A DNA stretch of 15,041 nucleotides from RGIG9041 sp045612565 (GCA_045612565.1 JAZKZG010000058.1:1-15041), one strand, 5' to 3'. Positions 1 to 7,150 are shown, numbered from the stretch's first letter. Notes: generated by a model not told the origin, from the sequence alone. Numbers and translations are program-made.

Positions 1-477
1 AATTATTATTTAGATATAGCAGAGGCTGCAATCGGTCGAGGAACCTGTCTTAGAAGGAATTACGGTGCGATAATTGTAAAAAATGATCAAATTATTTCTA
101 CTGGTTATGTTGGAGCTCCTCGCGGCAGAGAAAATTGCTGTGACCGTGGAGAGTGTATAAGAGAAAAACTTGGTGTAACAAGGGGACAACGATATGAATT
201 ATGTCGTTCCGTTCATGCCGAAGCAAACTGTATTATTTCAGCATCAAGAAATGATATGATTGGATCAACTATGTTTCTTGTTGGCAAAGAAGTTTCAACA
301 GGGGATTATGTAAAAAACGCAACTTCTTGCACAATGTGTCAGCGTATGATAATAAATGCAGGTATCGAAAAACTTATCGTTCGTGACGACATTGATAATT
401 ACAGGATAATAGATGTAAACGATTGGATTGTTAACGATGAATCGTTGCTTGGTGATTCCGAGTATTCAAAATCATAA
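1..477 (+). CDS. Deoxycytidylate (dCMP)-type deaminase, 5'-truncated
   Basis: This is the C-terminal part (158 residues visible) of a zinc-dependent cytidine/deoxycytidylate deaminase of the ComEB/dCMP deaminase type. The reading frame is open from base 1, so the true start lies outside the window. Numbering from the first visible codon, the zinc site is His72-Ala-Glu74 (HAE; Glu is the proton shuttle) plus Cys110 and Cys113. A cysteine-rich stretch at about residues 45-53 (NCCDRGEC) is the extra metal-binding segment usual in dCMP deaminases. The canonical PCxxC reads SCTMC here, with Pro replaced by Ser but both zinc ligands kept. The family converts dCMP to dUMP for thymidylate synthesis; the substrate is inferred from the family and not proved. 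The gene ends just before a bidirectional terminator. The family call is firm; the exact substrate is less so. Confidence 0.85.
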   Translation, partial: NYYLDIAEAAIGRGTCLRRNYGAIIVKNDQIISTGYVGAPRGRENCCDRGECIREKLGVTRGQRYELCRSVHAEANCIISASRNDMIGSTMFLVGKEVSTGDYVKNATSCTMCQRMIINAGIEKLIVRDDIDNYRIIDVNDWIVNDESLLGDSEYSKS

Positions 478-480
478 AAT

Positions 481-516
481 AATGCCTACAGATAAAATTC
501 TGTAGGCATTATTTTT
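481..516. terminator. Bidirectional intrinsic terminator
   Basis: An 11-bp perfect stem, AATGCCTACAG (481-491) with CTGTAGGCATT (500-510), has an 8-nt loop. It is followed by ATTTTTATT on the + strand and preceded by an A-rich tract that reads as U-rich on the - strand. It lies between two convergent genes, and the stop codon of the minus-strand gene (515-517) sits in its T tract, so it probably serves both. Confidence 0.85.
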
Positions 517-1303
517 ATTCTTTACACTTTTTATATTCAGGTGGGAAAAATTCATTTGTGGGAAATGATAACTTTTCAAAATAATTACATGGTTCTTCAT
601 CGTTACAAGGTCTGCACTCTTTGTCAGGAAGACAGAATTTAGATGAAGGAATTAGTACCTGTACATCTCTTATAATTCTAACAATGCTGAACACACCGAT
701 TGTGACAACTAGATTTCTTTCACCATTGCCAACAAGACCTTCTTCGAAGCAACAAGTAACACAATTAGGAAGTGTCTGTATATCTGTTTCACAACAGCAC
801 TGCTTGTTGCATGATATAATTTTTGTACTAAGAACAATCGGCTCCACAACATCAACTTGCGCAATGGGGAGGTTTATTGTTGACTTTGTTTTTTGTCTAT
901 CATCATTATTATATTTTGATGAATAAGTTACACTGTTTCCTTCGCTACCAAACAGAATGACAGTTTTATCACACGATGCGAGACCTTCTACAATTACAGG
1001 TCTGCCCATTCCTGTGTTTACTTCGAATTCCAATAAGAAGTAAAATGTTATGTGTACCGAGTAGAATCCTTTGTTAAAGGGTACAGGGTCAAGGTCTACA
1101 GAACTCCAAATAAGTTCTGATTTATGTGTCCGAACATTTATTGCATTATCAATTACTTTTTGCCCCTGAGGACTGAGATATACTTTTAAATCACTAAAAC
1201 AATCCTTATCTTTGCATGTGTCATAAATTCTTTGGGCATTTATACAAACCTCATCCTTATATTTGCACTCTGTAGAATTACAATTTGTTTCAAAATTTTC
1301 CAT
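515..1303 (-). CDS. Cysteine-rich protein of unknown function, possibly spore-associated
   Basis: I do not recognise this 262-residue protein as a named family. It has no signal peptide or membrane segment. It contains 18 cysteines in three clusters: N-terminal (Cys8, 13, 20, 30, 35), central (a run of three Cys, then CVTCC) and C-terminal (residues about 226-245, spaced CxxxxxCxxC). Between the clusters lie two stretches of alternating hydrophobic residues that look like beta-sandwich strands (about residues 75-120 and 195-225). The start is supported by GGAGG at 1310-1314, 6 nt before ATG. A promoter-like CATACAATA upstream resembles sigma-E/sigma-K sites used in the mother cell during sporulation. 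Many spore coat and exosporium proteins are cysteine-rich, so a spore-surface role is a reasonable but unproved inference. Metal binding is an alternative. The gene is transcribed alone and converges on the deaminase gene. Confidence 0.75.
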   Translation of the reverse strand: MENFETNCNSTECKYKDEVCINAQRIYDTCKDKDCFSDLKVYLSPQGQKVIDNAINVRTHKSELIWSSVDLDPVPFNKGFYSVHITFYFLLEFEVNTGMGRPVIVEGLASCDKTVILFGSEGNSVTYSSKYNNDDRQKTKSTINLPIAQVDVVEPIVLSTKIISCNKQCCCETDIQTLPNCVTCCFEEGLVGNGERNLVVTIGVFSIVRIIRDVQVLIPSSKFCLPDKECRPCNDEEPCNYFEKLSFPTNEFFPPEYKKCKE

Positions 1304-1347
1304 ATGGAACCTCCGTATGTTATTTAAAGCGTATCTGCTTTCATAAT

Positions 1348-1374
1348 TATTGTATGTTTTTTTAAAAAAATGGT
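1348..1374 (-). promoter_or_regulatory. Candidate sigma-E/sigma-K (mother-cell) promoter for the Cys-rich gene
   Basis: Read on the minus strand, CATACAATA (complement of 1348-1356) matches the Bacillus/Clostridium sigma-K -10 consensus CATANNNTA and the sigma-E -10 CATACAAT. A sigma-K-type -35 AC lies at 1374-1373, 16 nt upstream. The spacer is almost entirely a run of 7 T followed by 7 A, likely intrinsically bent. The predicted transcript start is about 35 nt before the gene. The match is short and the spacing is one base under the usual 17, so this is a candidate only. Confidence 0.5.
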
Positions 1375-1384
1375 TAAAAAAATC

Positions 1385-1413
1385 TTGAACTTAGAAAATT
1401 ATTATGTTATAAT
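1385..1413 (+). promoter_or_regulatory. Sigma-A promoter with extended -10 for the lipoprotein gene
   Basis: The -35 is TTGAAC (1385-1390) and the -10 is TATAAT (1408-1413), separated by 17 nt, with a TG at 1405-1406 forming an extended -10. Transcription should start near 1420 and leave a leader of about 90 nt. The site lies back to back with the minus-strand candidate promoter; the two -35 regions are only about 10 nt apart. Confidence 0.8.
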
Positions 1414-1511
1414 ACATTAAAATTATAGGTTAATTGTGATTTTTTGTACAATACCTGATAGAAACAATAATTTTAAATTTTATTGCCAGTTGTGGCAGAA
1501 CGGAGTTTATT

Positions 1512-2123
1512 ATGAAATTCAAAAGAATCATTTCAGTTGTATTACTTTTATGTATGACTGTTTCACTTGCATCTTGTAAATCAAGCGGATCTGCAAAACA
1601 AGTTGTTGAAGATTTTATGACTGCTCTTGCTGCTTATGATGTTAATGCTATGGCAAACTGTGTAGAAGATATGCCTAATAGCACCGACAGTGTTTACATA
1701 CATGATATTTTTACCGAAGGTTATTATGTTGATCTTTATCAGATAGCAAACAAAGACAACCTTTCATATGAAATTGTTTCTACTAAAGGTGATAGCGTTA
1801 AAGTAAAGGTTAAGATGCCTGATATTTACACGCTTTATCAAAACACATTTATGTCAGTTGTATCACAGACATTTGCTAACGAAGATCTTTTGAACTATGT
1901 TCTTGATGAGGAAAACGATCCTCAACTTATGGTTATTGCTCTTATGATTGATTCTATCGAAAACAATGGCATTGATACAATTGAAGAGGAATTCACTCTT
2001 AAAGTTGGCACCATTAACGGTGAAACAAAGATTATGACAAACGATCAACTTGAGCAACTTATGACAAGTAAACTTGTTCTTTCACAGAAAGAAGCTCTTT
2101 CAACAGCAACTGACGAAGAATAA
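1512..2123 (+). CDS. Small secreted lipoprotein of unknown function
   Basis: The product is 203 residues long and begins with a lipoprotein signal peptide: MKFKRI, a hydrophobic core, and lipobox Leu19-Ala-Ser-Cys22. It should be diacylated at Cys22 and anchored on the outer face of the membrane. The mature part starts with a short Ser/Gly linker. It is followed by a helix resembling the opening of NTF2-like/DUF4878-type lipoprotein domains (AKQVVEDFMTALAAYD), an assignment made by eye only. The rest is acidic with no catalytic motif I can identify. The start is set by GGAG at 1502-1505, 6 nt before ATG. The gene has its own promoter and a strong terminator, so it is probably monocistronic, although a PBP gene starts only 74 nt after its stop. 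Confidence 0.85.
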   Translation: MKFKRIISVVLLLCMTVSLASCKSSGSAKQVVEDFMTALAAYDVNAMANCVEDMPNSTDSVYIHDIFTEGYYVDLYQIANKDNLSYEIVSTKGDSVKVKVKMPDIYTLYQNTFMSVVSQTFANEDLLNYVLDEENDPQLMVIALMIDSIENNGIDTIEEEFTLKVGTINGETKIMTNDQLEQLMTSKLVLSQKEALSTATDEE

Positions 2124-2134
2124 TTTATAAAGTT

Positions 2135-2163
2135 AAGGCCTTCACATTTGTGAAGGCCTTTTT
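2135..2163 (+). terminator. Intrinsic terminator after the lipoprotein gene
   Basis: A perfect 11-bp stem, AAGGCCTTCAC (2135-2145) with GTGAAGGCCTT (2150-2160), has a 4-nt loop and is followed by TTT, giving a five-T run including the stem end. It separates the lipoprotein gene from the PBP gene, whose ATG is only 33 nt further on. Confidence 0.85.
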
Positions 2164-2196
2164 AATTTGTCAATAATAGTTTTGGAGGCGTTTTTT

Positions 2197-3792
2197 ATGA
2201 TTAAACGATCAGGATTATTATTAATTTTTTTATGGATGACAATTATAGCGCTGGTATTTAGAATTTATTACATTTCTTATGGCGAGATAAATCACAAAGT
2301 AGTTAATACAGCAGGTATAAGAGAAAATTCCATTAAATTGTATAGTTCAAAAGGTGTGATTTATGATAAAAATTTAAAATTATTAGCCGGAAATCAACCA
2401 ATATATTATCTTATAATAAACCCGCGTGATTTTGACAACACCAAAACTGATTACATTTCTGATATCGCAGATGTTGAAAAAAGCTATATTTTGAATAAAT
2501 TAAAATATGAGACACCTTTTGTTATACAATCAGAAGTTATGCCGCAAACTGTAAAGGGGGTTACTTCGGTTTATGGATATACTCGAAATTCAAAAAAGCA
2601 GGTGGCACAACATATTTTAGGATATATGGATAGCGATGGAATTGTAGGTCTATCTGGTGTTGAACGAGCATATAATGATTTTTTATCAAAATATACTTCT
2701 CAAGTCAGCTTTTCTTATTCGAAAAATGCGTTGAACGGAGTGATGTCTGAAATACAAATAGATAATAAAAATATAAAAACAGAAAACGGTGTTGTTTTGA
2801 CAATTGATAAAGATATGTCTTCAGTAGCAGAAGACAGTCTTAGAAGAAATTTTGAAAATGGGTGTGTTATAGTTATGGACTGTAACGATGGAAAAATAGA
2901 GGTTTTATCATCAATACCCGGGTTTGACGCAGATAATATTTCAAAATACAAGGATTCACAAAACAAAGAACTTATAAATAATTGTCTGATAAATCATACT
3001 GTTGGTTCGGTTTTTAAAATTGTTATTGCAGTGTGTGCAATGCAAAATAAAATAGATAACTTTGAATTTGAATGCACTGGAGGCATTAAGGTATTTGACA
3101 GATTGTTTTCGTGTCAAAACGGTTCGTGTCACGGAAAACAAACAATGGAGAAGGCATTTGCAAATTCTTGCAATTGTTATTTTATCGCCATTGGTCAACT
3201 TTTGGGTTATGAAAAAATAATTCAAACAGCACAGCTATTTGGACTGGATAGCAGTATTAAAATTGCAGCTGATATTTATTCATATTCAGGTCGGTTGCCT
3301 GATAATACCGGTAACCTTTCTCTTGCCAACCTTTCAATCGGCCAAGGTGATTTAATGCTAACACCTCTTTCCATTGCCAGATTAACAGCAACTATTTGTA
3401 AGGGTGGATATCTAATAAATCCAATTGTTTATAAAGGTCTATACATTGATAAAAAATTTAAAAACAGACCTGAATATAAATACAAAAGTAAAATTTTAAA
3501 CGATGATATCTCTAAAAAAATAAAACAAATGTGTATTGAATGCGTAGAATCAGGTACGGGACAAAATGCAAAACCCAATAATAGTATTGTAGGAGGTAAA
3601 ACTGCAAGTTCGCAAACAGGGAAATATGACGAAAATGGAAAAGAAATTTTAAACACATATTTTACAGGTTTTTATCCTGCGGATAATCCGAAGTATGTTA
3701 TAACTGTCTTTGCACAAAACGGAAAATCAGGATCATCTACTTGCGCTCCTGTTTTTAAAGATATCTGCGAATATATTGAACAAAATTGTTGA
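2197..3792 (+). CDS. Class B penicillin-binding protein (transpeptidase) with KTA in place of KTG
   Basis: This 531-residue bitopic membrane protein has one N-terminal transmembrane helix (about residues 4-24), a short pedestal domain and a penicillin-binding transpeptidase domain from about residue 210. The active-site motifs are Ser271-Val-Phe-Lys274 (SxxK, nucleophile Ser271), Ser324-Cys-Asn326 (SxN) and Lys468-Thr-Ala470, where the family normally has KTG. The next residues read SSQTG, matching the usual TAQTG position. There is no PASTA domain and no transglycosylase domain, so the protein would cross-link peptidoglycan and depend on a partner glycosyltransferase (SEDS or class A PBP). 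The ATG at 2197 is preferred over an upstream in-frame TTG because GGAGG (2184-2188) lies 8 nt before it. I see no separate promoter in the 33 nt after the preceding terminator, so expression may rely on readthrough or an internal promoter. Its stop codon overlaps the -35 of the alaS promoter. The specific role (division, elongation or sporulation) cannot be told. Confidence 0.88.
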   Translation: MIKRSGLLLIFLWMTIIALVFRIYYISYGEINHKVVNTAGIRENSIKLYSSKGVIYDKNLKLLAGNQPIYYLIINPRDFDNTKTDYISDIADVEKSYILNKLKYETPFVIQSEVMPQTVKGVTSVYGYTRNSKKQVAQHILGYMDSDGIVGLSGVERAYNDFLSKYTSQVSFSYSKNALNGVMSEIQIDNKNIKTENGVVLTIDKDMSSVAEDSLRRNFENGCVIVMDCNDGKIEVLSSIPGFDADNISKYKDSQNKELINNCLINHTVGSVFKIVIAVCAMQNKIDNFEFECTGGIKVFDRLFSCQNGSCHGKQTMEKAFANSCNCYFIAIGQLLGYEKIIQTAQLFGLDSSIKIAADIYSYSGRLPDNTGNLSLANLSIGQGDLMLTPLSIARLTATICKGGYLINPIVYKGLYIDKKFKNRPEYKYKSKILNDDISKKIKQMCIECVESGTGQNAKPNNSIVGGKTASSQTGKYDENGKEILNTYFTGFYPADNPKYVITVFAQNGKSGSSTCAPVFKDICEYIEQNC

Positions 3793-3816
3793 CACACGAA
3801 ATTAATGTGATATAAT
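3789..3816 (+). promoter_or_regulatory. Near-perfect sigma-A promoter of the alaS T-box transcript
   Basis: The -35 is TTGACA (3789-3794) and the -10 is TATAAT (3811-3816), both full consensus, with a 16-nt spacer and a TG at 3808-3809 as an extended -10. The -35 contains the stop codon of the PBP gene (3790-3792). The start point should be near 3823, just before the T-box stem I. Confidence 0.88.
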
Positions 3817-3829
3817 AATGTGGTAAATA

Positions 3830-4047
3830 TTTTGTTGATGCGTTGATAAAAATCCCATTATCAAACAAAGCTTTTACAGAGAGTGTAATATTTGATGAGA
3901 GTTACACACTGCTATAGAAATGGGTGCTGTTTTTTGAGCGTTAACCGCAATCCTGCGATAAAGGAAAAAACAAGAGGCACTGAGTGCAAATAGGGTGGTA
4001 CCGCGGATTTTTTCGTCCCTAATTGTATTTTGGTGCTATTATTTTTT
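3830..4047 (+). promoter_or_regulatory. Alanine T-box riboswitch leader of alaS
   Basis: The T-box core AGGGTGGTACCGCG (3992-4005) is exact. Its AGGG can pair with CCCT (4017-4020) to form the antiterminator, leaving the bulge that binds the uncharged tRNA acceptor end. Stem I closes with GTTGATGC (3834-3841) against GCGTTAAC (3938-3945). The GA/UGAG kink-turn elements lie just inside, and CCCATT (3854-3859) pairs with AATGGG (3919-3924). A distal hairpin uses GTGTAA (3883-3888) and TTACAC (3902-3907). The likely specifier codon is GCT (3926-3928), an Ala codon just before TTTTTTGAG. A second GCT (3911-3913) is less well placed. Stem III is GCAC/GTGC (3977-3987). The leader should sense uncharged tRNA-Ala and raise expression of alaS and the downstream HIT gene. 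The usual terminator arm complementary to CCCT is not seen. Confidence 0.93.
3996..4047 (+). terminator. Possible unconventional terminator arm of the T-box
   Basis: TGGTACCG (3996-4003), part of the T-box core, can pair over 8 bp including G-U pairs with TGGTGCTA (4031-4038). This is followed by TTATTTTTT (4039-4047), directly upstream of the alaS ribosome binding site. Such a hairpin would exclude the antiterminator. The loop is long (27 nt) and the helix is weak, so this is a proposal based on complementarity alone. Confidence 0.35.
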
Positions 4048-4060
4048 AGGAGGCATATTT

Positions 4061-6685
4061 ATGCAGTATACCGGTCTTAATGAATTAAGAGAAAAATTCC
4101 TTTCTTTTTTTGAAAGCAAAAGTCATATGAGACTTGACAGTTTTCCACTTTTACCAATAAACGATGAAAGTCTTTTGCTTATCAACTCAGGCATGGCACC
4201 AATGAAAAAATATTTCCTTGGAAAAGAAACTCCGCCTTCAAAACGCGTTACTACCTGTCAGAAATGTATCAGAACCCCTGACATTGAAAACGTTGGTAAA
4301 ACATCGCGCCATGGTACATACTTTGAAATGCTTGGCAACTTTTCTTTTGGTGATTATTTTAAGCATGAAGCAACTGCTTGGGCATGGGAATTTATTACAA
4401 AAGTTCTTGAAATTCCTGTTGATAAATTATATGTTTCTGTTTTTCACGATGATGATGAAGCTGTTGAAATCTGGACAAAAGAAGTTGGAGTTCCTGCTGA
4501 TAGAATAGTAAGACTTGGCAGAGCAGACAACTTTTGGGAAATAGGAAGCGGTCCCTGCGGTCCTTGTAGCGAAATTTACTTTGATCGTGGTGAAGAACAC
4601 GGGTGTGATAATCCGAATTGTGCTCCTGGTTGCGATTGTGACAGATATGTTGAATTCTGGAATCTTGTTTTCTCACAATATGACAGTGACGGTGAGGGTA
4701 CATATACTCCAATGGAGCATCCCAATATAGATACCGGTATGGGTCTTGAACGTCTTGCATGTATTATGCAGGGTGTTGACAACTTATTTGAAGTTGATAC
4801 CGTTCAGAACATTTTACAGCACGCCTCACGTATTGCCGGTGTAGAATACAAAAAAGATGAAAAAACCGATGTATCTATTCGTGTTATCACTGACCACATC
4901 AGAAGTGTTACATTTATGCTTTGTGACGGCATTAAACCTTCAAATGAAGGTCGTGGATACGTTTTAAAACGCCTTCTTCGTCGTGCTGCACGTCATGGCA
5001 GATTATTAGGTATTAATAAGCCATTCTTATTTGAACTTTGCGAAACTGTAATAGAAGAAAATAAAAATGCATACCCTGAACTTGTTTCTAAGAAAGACTT
5101 CATCGTTAAAAGTATTAAAAACGAAGAGGATGTATTCTTAAAAACAATCGATAAGGGCATGGATATGCTTGCTACGTTTATGGAAAAAGGCGAAGGTAAT
5201 GTAATTCCCGGCGATATAGCCTTTAAACTTTATGACACCTACGGTTTTCCCGTTGACCTCACAGCTGATATTGCAGCAGAAAAAGGTATGACAGTTGATG
5301 AAGATGGCTTTAATAAGTTTATGCTTGAGCAAAGAGAAAGAGCTCGTAAAGCACGTCTTGACAGTGATATTATCGGTTGGAAAGATGAAACATTCGATTA
5401 CCTTAAAGGCGAAAACTCTGAGTTTGTTGGTTATAGCGAATATACTACTGATTCAAAGATTGTTTCAATTGCAAAAGATGGTGAGATTGTTGAATCTGCT
5501 GTTGCAGGTGACGACGTTATCATCGTTTTAGATAAAACACCTTTTTATGCCGAAAGTGGCGGCCAGGTAGCAGATACTGGTAAACTTGTTTTTTCAAATG
5601 CTGTAGTTGAAATTGATGACTGTAAAAAGGATACATTAAAACACTTTTTACACATCGGCCATATAACTGAAGGCGAAATCAAAACAGGTGACACCTGTCG
5701 CAGTGTTATTAACACTGACAGAAGAAATGCAATTAAAAGAAACCATACAAGTGCCCATCTTTTACAAGCAGCACTTCGCGAAGTTCTTGGTGACCATGTA
5801 CATCAAGCGGGTTCTTATGTTGATGCTGAAAGACTTCGTTTTGATTTCTCTCATTTTTCTGCGGTAACTGCCGATGAAATTAAAAAAATTGAAACTATTG
5901 TAAATGCACAAATTTTAAAAGGTACTGATGTAGAAAACTATGAGACCGATTTTGAAAATGCTAAAGGTGCAATGGCACTCTTTGGTGAAAAATACGGTGA
6001 TAGAGTCCGAGTATGTAAAGTCGGTGATTTTTCTTATGAACTTTGCGGTGGTACACATATTGAAAACACTGCAAAAATCGGTCTTTTCAAAATTGTATCC
6101 GAAGGTTCGGTATCATCAGGTGTAAGAAGAATCGAGGCTGTCACAGGCTATGGTATTTTAGATTTGATTGATGAGTACAACAGTAAATTCAGTGATATAG
6201 CATCTGTAATTAAAGTGTCTAGTATATCTGACATCGCTTCAAAATGCGCTTCACTCACCGATGAATTGAAAAAAGTAAAAAATGAACTTAGCGCTGCAAA
6301 CGAAAAAGCCGCTCTTGCTCAAAGCGCATCTATATTCGACAATTCATCAGATGTTGGTGGATTTAAAGTTGCATATGCTAAATTGATGGATACTAATACA
6401 AAAACTGCTCGTACAATCTGCGATGGACTAAGAGATTCGCATAATTCTTTTGTTGTAGTCATTGTTGCAATTGATGGAGAAAAGGCAACTCTGCAGGTTG
6501 TTTGTTCTGATGATGCTGTAAAAGCTGGTGCTCATGCAGGTAAGATTGTAGGTGAGATAGCTGCAATTACCGGCGGTAAGGGCGGCGGCAAACCGCAAAG
6601 TGCAACTGCTGGTGTAGGTGATTTATCTCTTGTTGACAACGCACTTGACAGTGTTGTTTCAATCGTATCTAATTATATATGCTAA
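4061..6685 (+). CDS. alaS: Alanyl-tRNA synthetase
   Basis: This cytoplasmic class II synthetase charges tRNA-Ala with alanine. At 874 residues it has the usual full length. The aminoacylation domain opens with the standard N-terminus and carries the motif 2 region GTYFEMLGNFSFGDYFK. A family-typical cysteine-rich insertion (GCDNPNCAPGCDC) precedes the RYVEFWNLVF segment. The editing domain has its zinc/active-site ligands His562, His566, Cys662 and His666 (HTSAH and CGGTH). The C-Ala domain ends with the glycine-rich GGKGGGKPQSATAG motif from residue 838. ATG at 4061 is chosen because AGGAGG (4048-4053) sits 7 nt before it; an upstream in-frame GTG falls inside the T-box core and is not a real start. 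It is controlled by the alanine T-box upstream and followed after 13 nt by a HIT gene in the same transcription unit. Confidence 0.98.
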   Translation: MQYTGLNELREKFLSFFESKSHMRLDSFPLLPINDESLLLINSGMAPMKKYFLGKETPPSKRVTTCQKCIRTPDIENVGKTSRHGTYFEMLGNFSFGDYFKHEATAWAWEFITKVLEIPVDKLYVSVFHDDDEAVEIWTKEVGVPADRIVRLGRADNFWEIGSGPCGPCSEIYFDRGEEHGCDNPNCAPGCDCDRYVEFWNLVFSQYDSDGEGTYTPMEHPNIDTGMGLERLACIMQGVDNLFEVDTVQNILQHASRIAGVEYKKDEKTDVSIRVITDHIRSVTFMLCDGIKPSNEGRGYVLKRLLRRAARHGRLLGINKPFLFELCETVIEENKNAYPELVSKKDFIVKSIKNEEDVFLKTIDKGMDMLATFMEKGEGNVIPGDIAFKLYDTYGFPVDLTADIAAEKGMTVDEDGFNKFMLEQRERARKARLDSDIIGWKDETFDYLKGENSEFVGYSEYTTDSKIVSIAKDGEIVESAVAGDDVIIVLDKTPFYAESGGQVADTGKLVFSNAVVEIDDCKKDTLKHFLHIGHITEGEIKTGDTCRSVINTDRRNAIKRNHTSAHLLQAALREVLGDHVHQAGSYVDAERLRFDFSHFSAVTADEIKKIETIVNAQILKGTDVENYETDFENAKGAMALFGEKYGDRVRVCKVGDFSYELCGGTHIENTAKIGLFKIVSEGSVSSGVRRIEAVTGYGILDLIDEYNSKFSDIASVIKVSSISDIASKCASLTDELKKVKNELSAANEKAALAQSASIFDNSSDVGGFKVAYAKLMDTNTKTARTICDGLRDSHNSFVVVIVAIDGEKATLQVVCSDDAVKAGAHAGKIVGEIAAITGGKGGGKPQSATAGVGDLSLVDNALDSVVSIVSNYIC

Positions 6686-6698
6686 GGAGAATCATACA

Positions 6699-7040
6699 AT
6701 GTCAGATTGTATTTTTTGCAAAATTATTGCCGGAGAAATCCCATCTCAAAAAGTATATGAAGATGAATTAGTATATGCTTTTAAGGACATTAATCCTATG
6801 GCACCTGTTCATATATTAGTCATTCCAAAACAGCATATTTCTAATTTACTTGAAATTGATTCATCCAACAGTGCCATTATTTCACATATCTATGAGGTTA
6901 TAGCAAAAATTGCTAAAGATTTTAATCTTGAAGATGGATTTAGAGTTATTTCAAATTGTAATGATAATGGCGGACAAACTGTTTTTCACATTCATTTTCA
7001 TATTCTTGGCGGAAAAAAACTTTCAGAACAAATGGCATAA
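6699..7040 (+). CDS. HIT-family (HINT-type) nucleotide phosphoramidase/hydrolase
   Basis: This is a 113-residue histidine-triad protein. The catalytic triad is H97-I-H99-F-H101-I-L within the expected HxHxHxx motif, and Cys4-x-x-Cys7 is the N-terminal zinc pair seen in PKCI/HINT-type members. Family members act on AMP linked to amines or acyl groups, including the aminoacyl-AMP made by tRNA synthetases. The ATG at 6699 follows AAGGAGA (6684-6690) by 8 nt. That site overlaps the alaS stop codon, which argues for translational coupling. It is the last gene of the T-box-controlled alaS unit and ends before a strong terminator. An earlier in-frame ATG would overlap alaS by about 68 nt without a good ribosome site and is rejected. 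The physiological substrate is unknown. Confidence 0.92.
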   Translation: MSDCIFCKIIAGEIPSQKVYEDELVYAFKDINPMAPVHILVIPKQHISNLLEIDSSNSAIISHIYEVIAKIAKDFNLEDGFRVISNCNDNGGQTVFHIHFHILGGKKLSEQMA

Positions 7041-7047
7041 TCATTTT

Positions 7048-7084
7048 AAATCCCAAGCGAACACAATCGCTTGGGATTTGTTTT
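7048..7084 (+). terminator. Intrinsic terminator of the alaS-HIT unit
   Basis: A perfect 13-bp stem, AAATCCCAAGCGA (7048-7060) with TCGCTTGGGATTT (7067-7079), has the 6-nt loop ACACAA and is followed by GTTTT. Confidence 0.9.
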
Positions 7085-7090
7085 AAGGTA

Positions 7091-7119
7091 TTGAAAACAG
7101 AGCATATTTATATTATAAT
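7091..7119 (+). promoter_or_regulatory. Sigma-A promoter of nadE
   Basis: The -35 is TTGAAA (7091-7096) and the -10 is TATAAT (7114-7119) with 17-nt spacing. It sits between the preceding terminator and the gene and gives a short leader of about 25 nt containing AAGGAG (7134-7139). Confidence 0.82.
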
Positions 7120-7150
7120 TATTTTATTATTCTAAGGAGTTCGATAATAT

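Noticed and set aside
621..926. Plus-strand open frame opposite the Cys-rich gene
   Set aside because: It has no ribosome site or recognisable protein features and lies wholly antisense to a gene with good start and promoter signals.
1484..1497. Small hairpin TGCCA-GTTG-TGGCA just before the lipoprotein ribosome site
   Set aside because: Five base pairs in an AT-rich leader can arise by chance. It does not cover the GGAG site, and no riboswitch core is visible.
3911..3913. First GCT in the T-box as the specifier codon
   Set aside because: It is also an Ala codon, but it lies in the upper part of stem I. The GCT at 3926-3928, directly before the TTTTTTGAG element, fits the usual specifier position better.
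3995..4060. In-frame GTG at 3995 as the alaS start
   Set aside because: It lies inside the T-box core, has no ribosome site, and would add 22 residues absent from AlaRS. ATG at 4061 has AGGAGG at the right distance.
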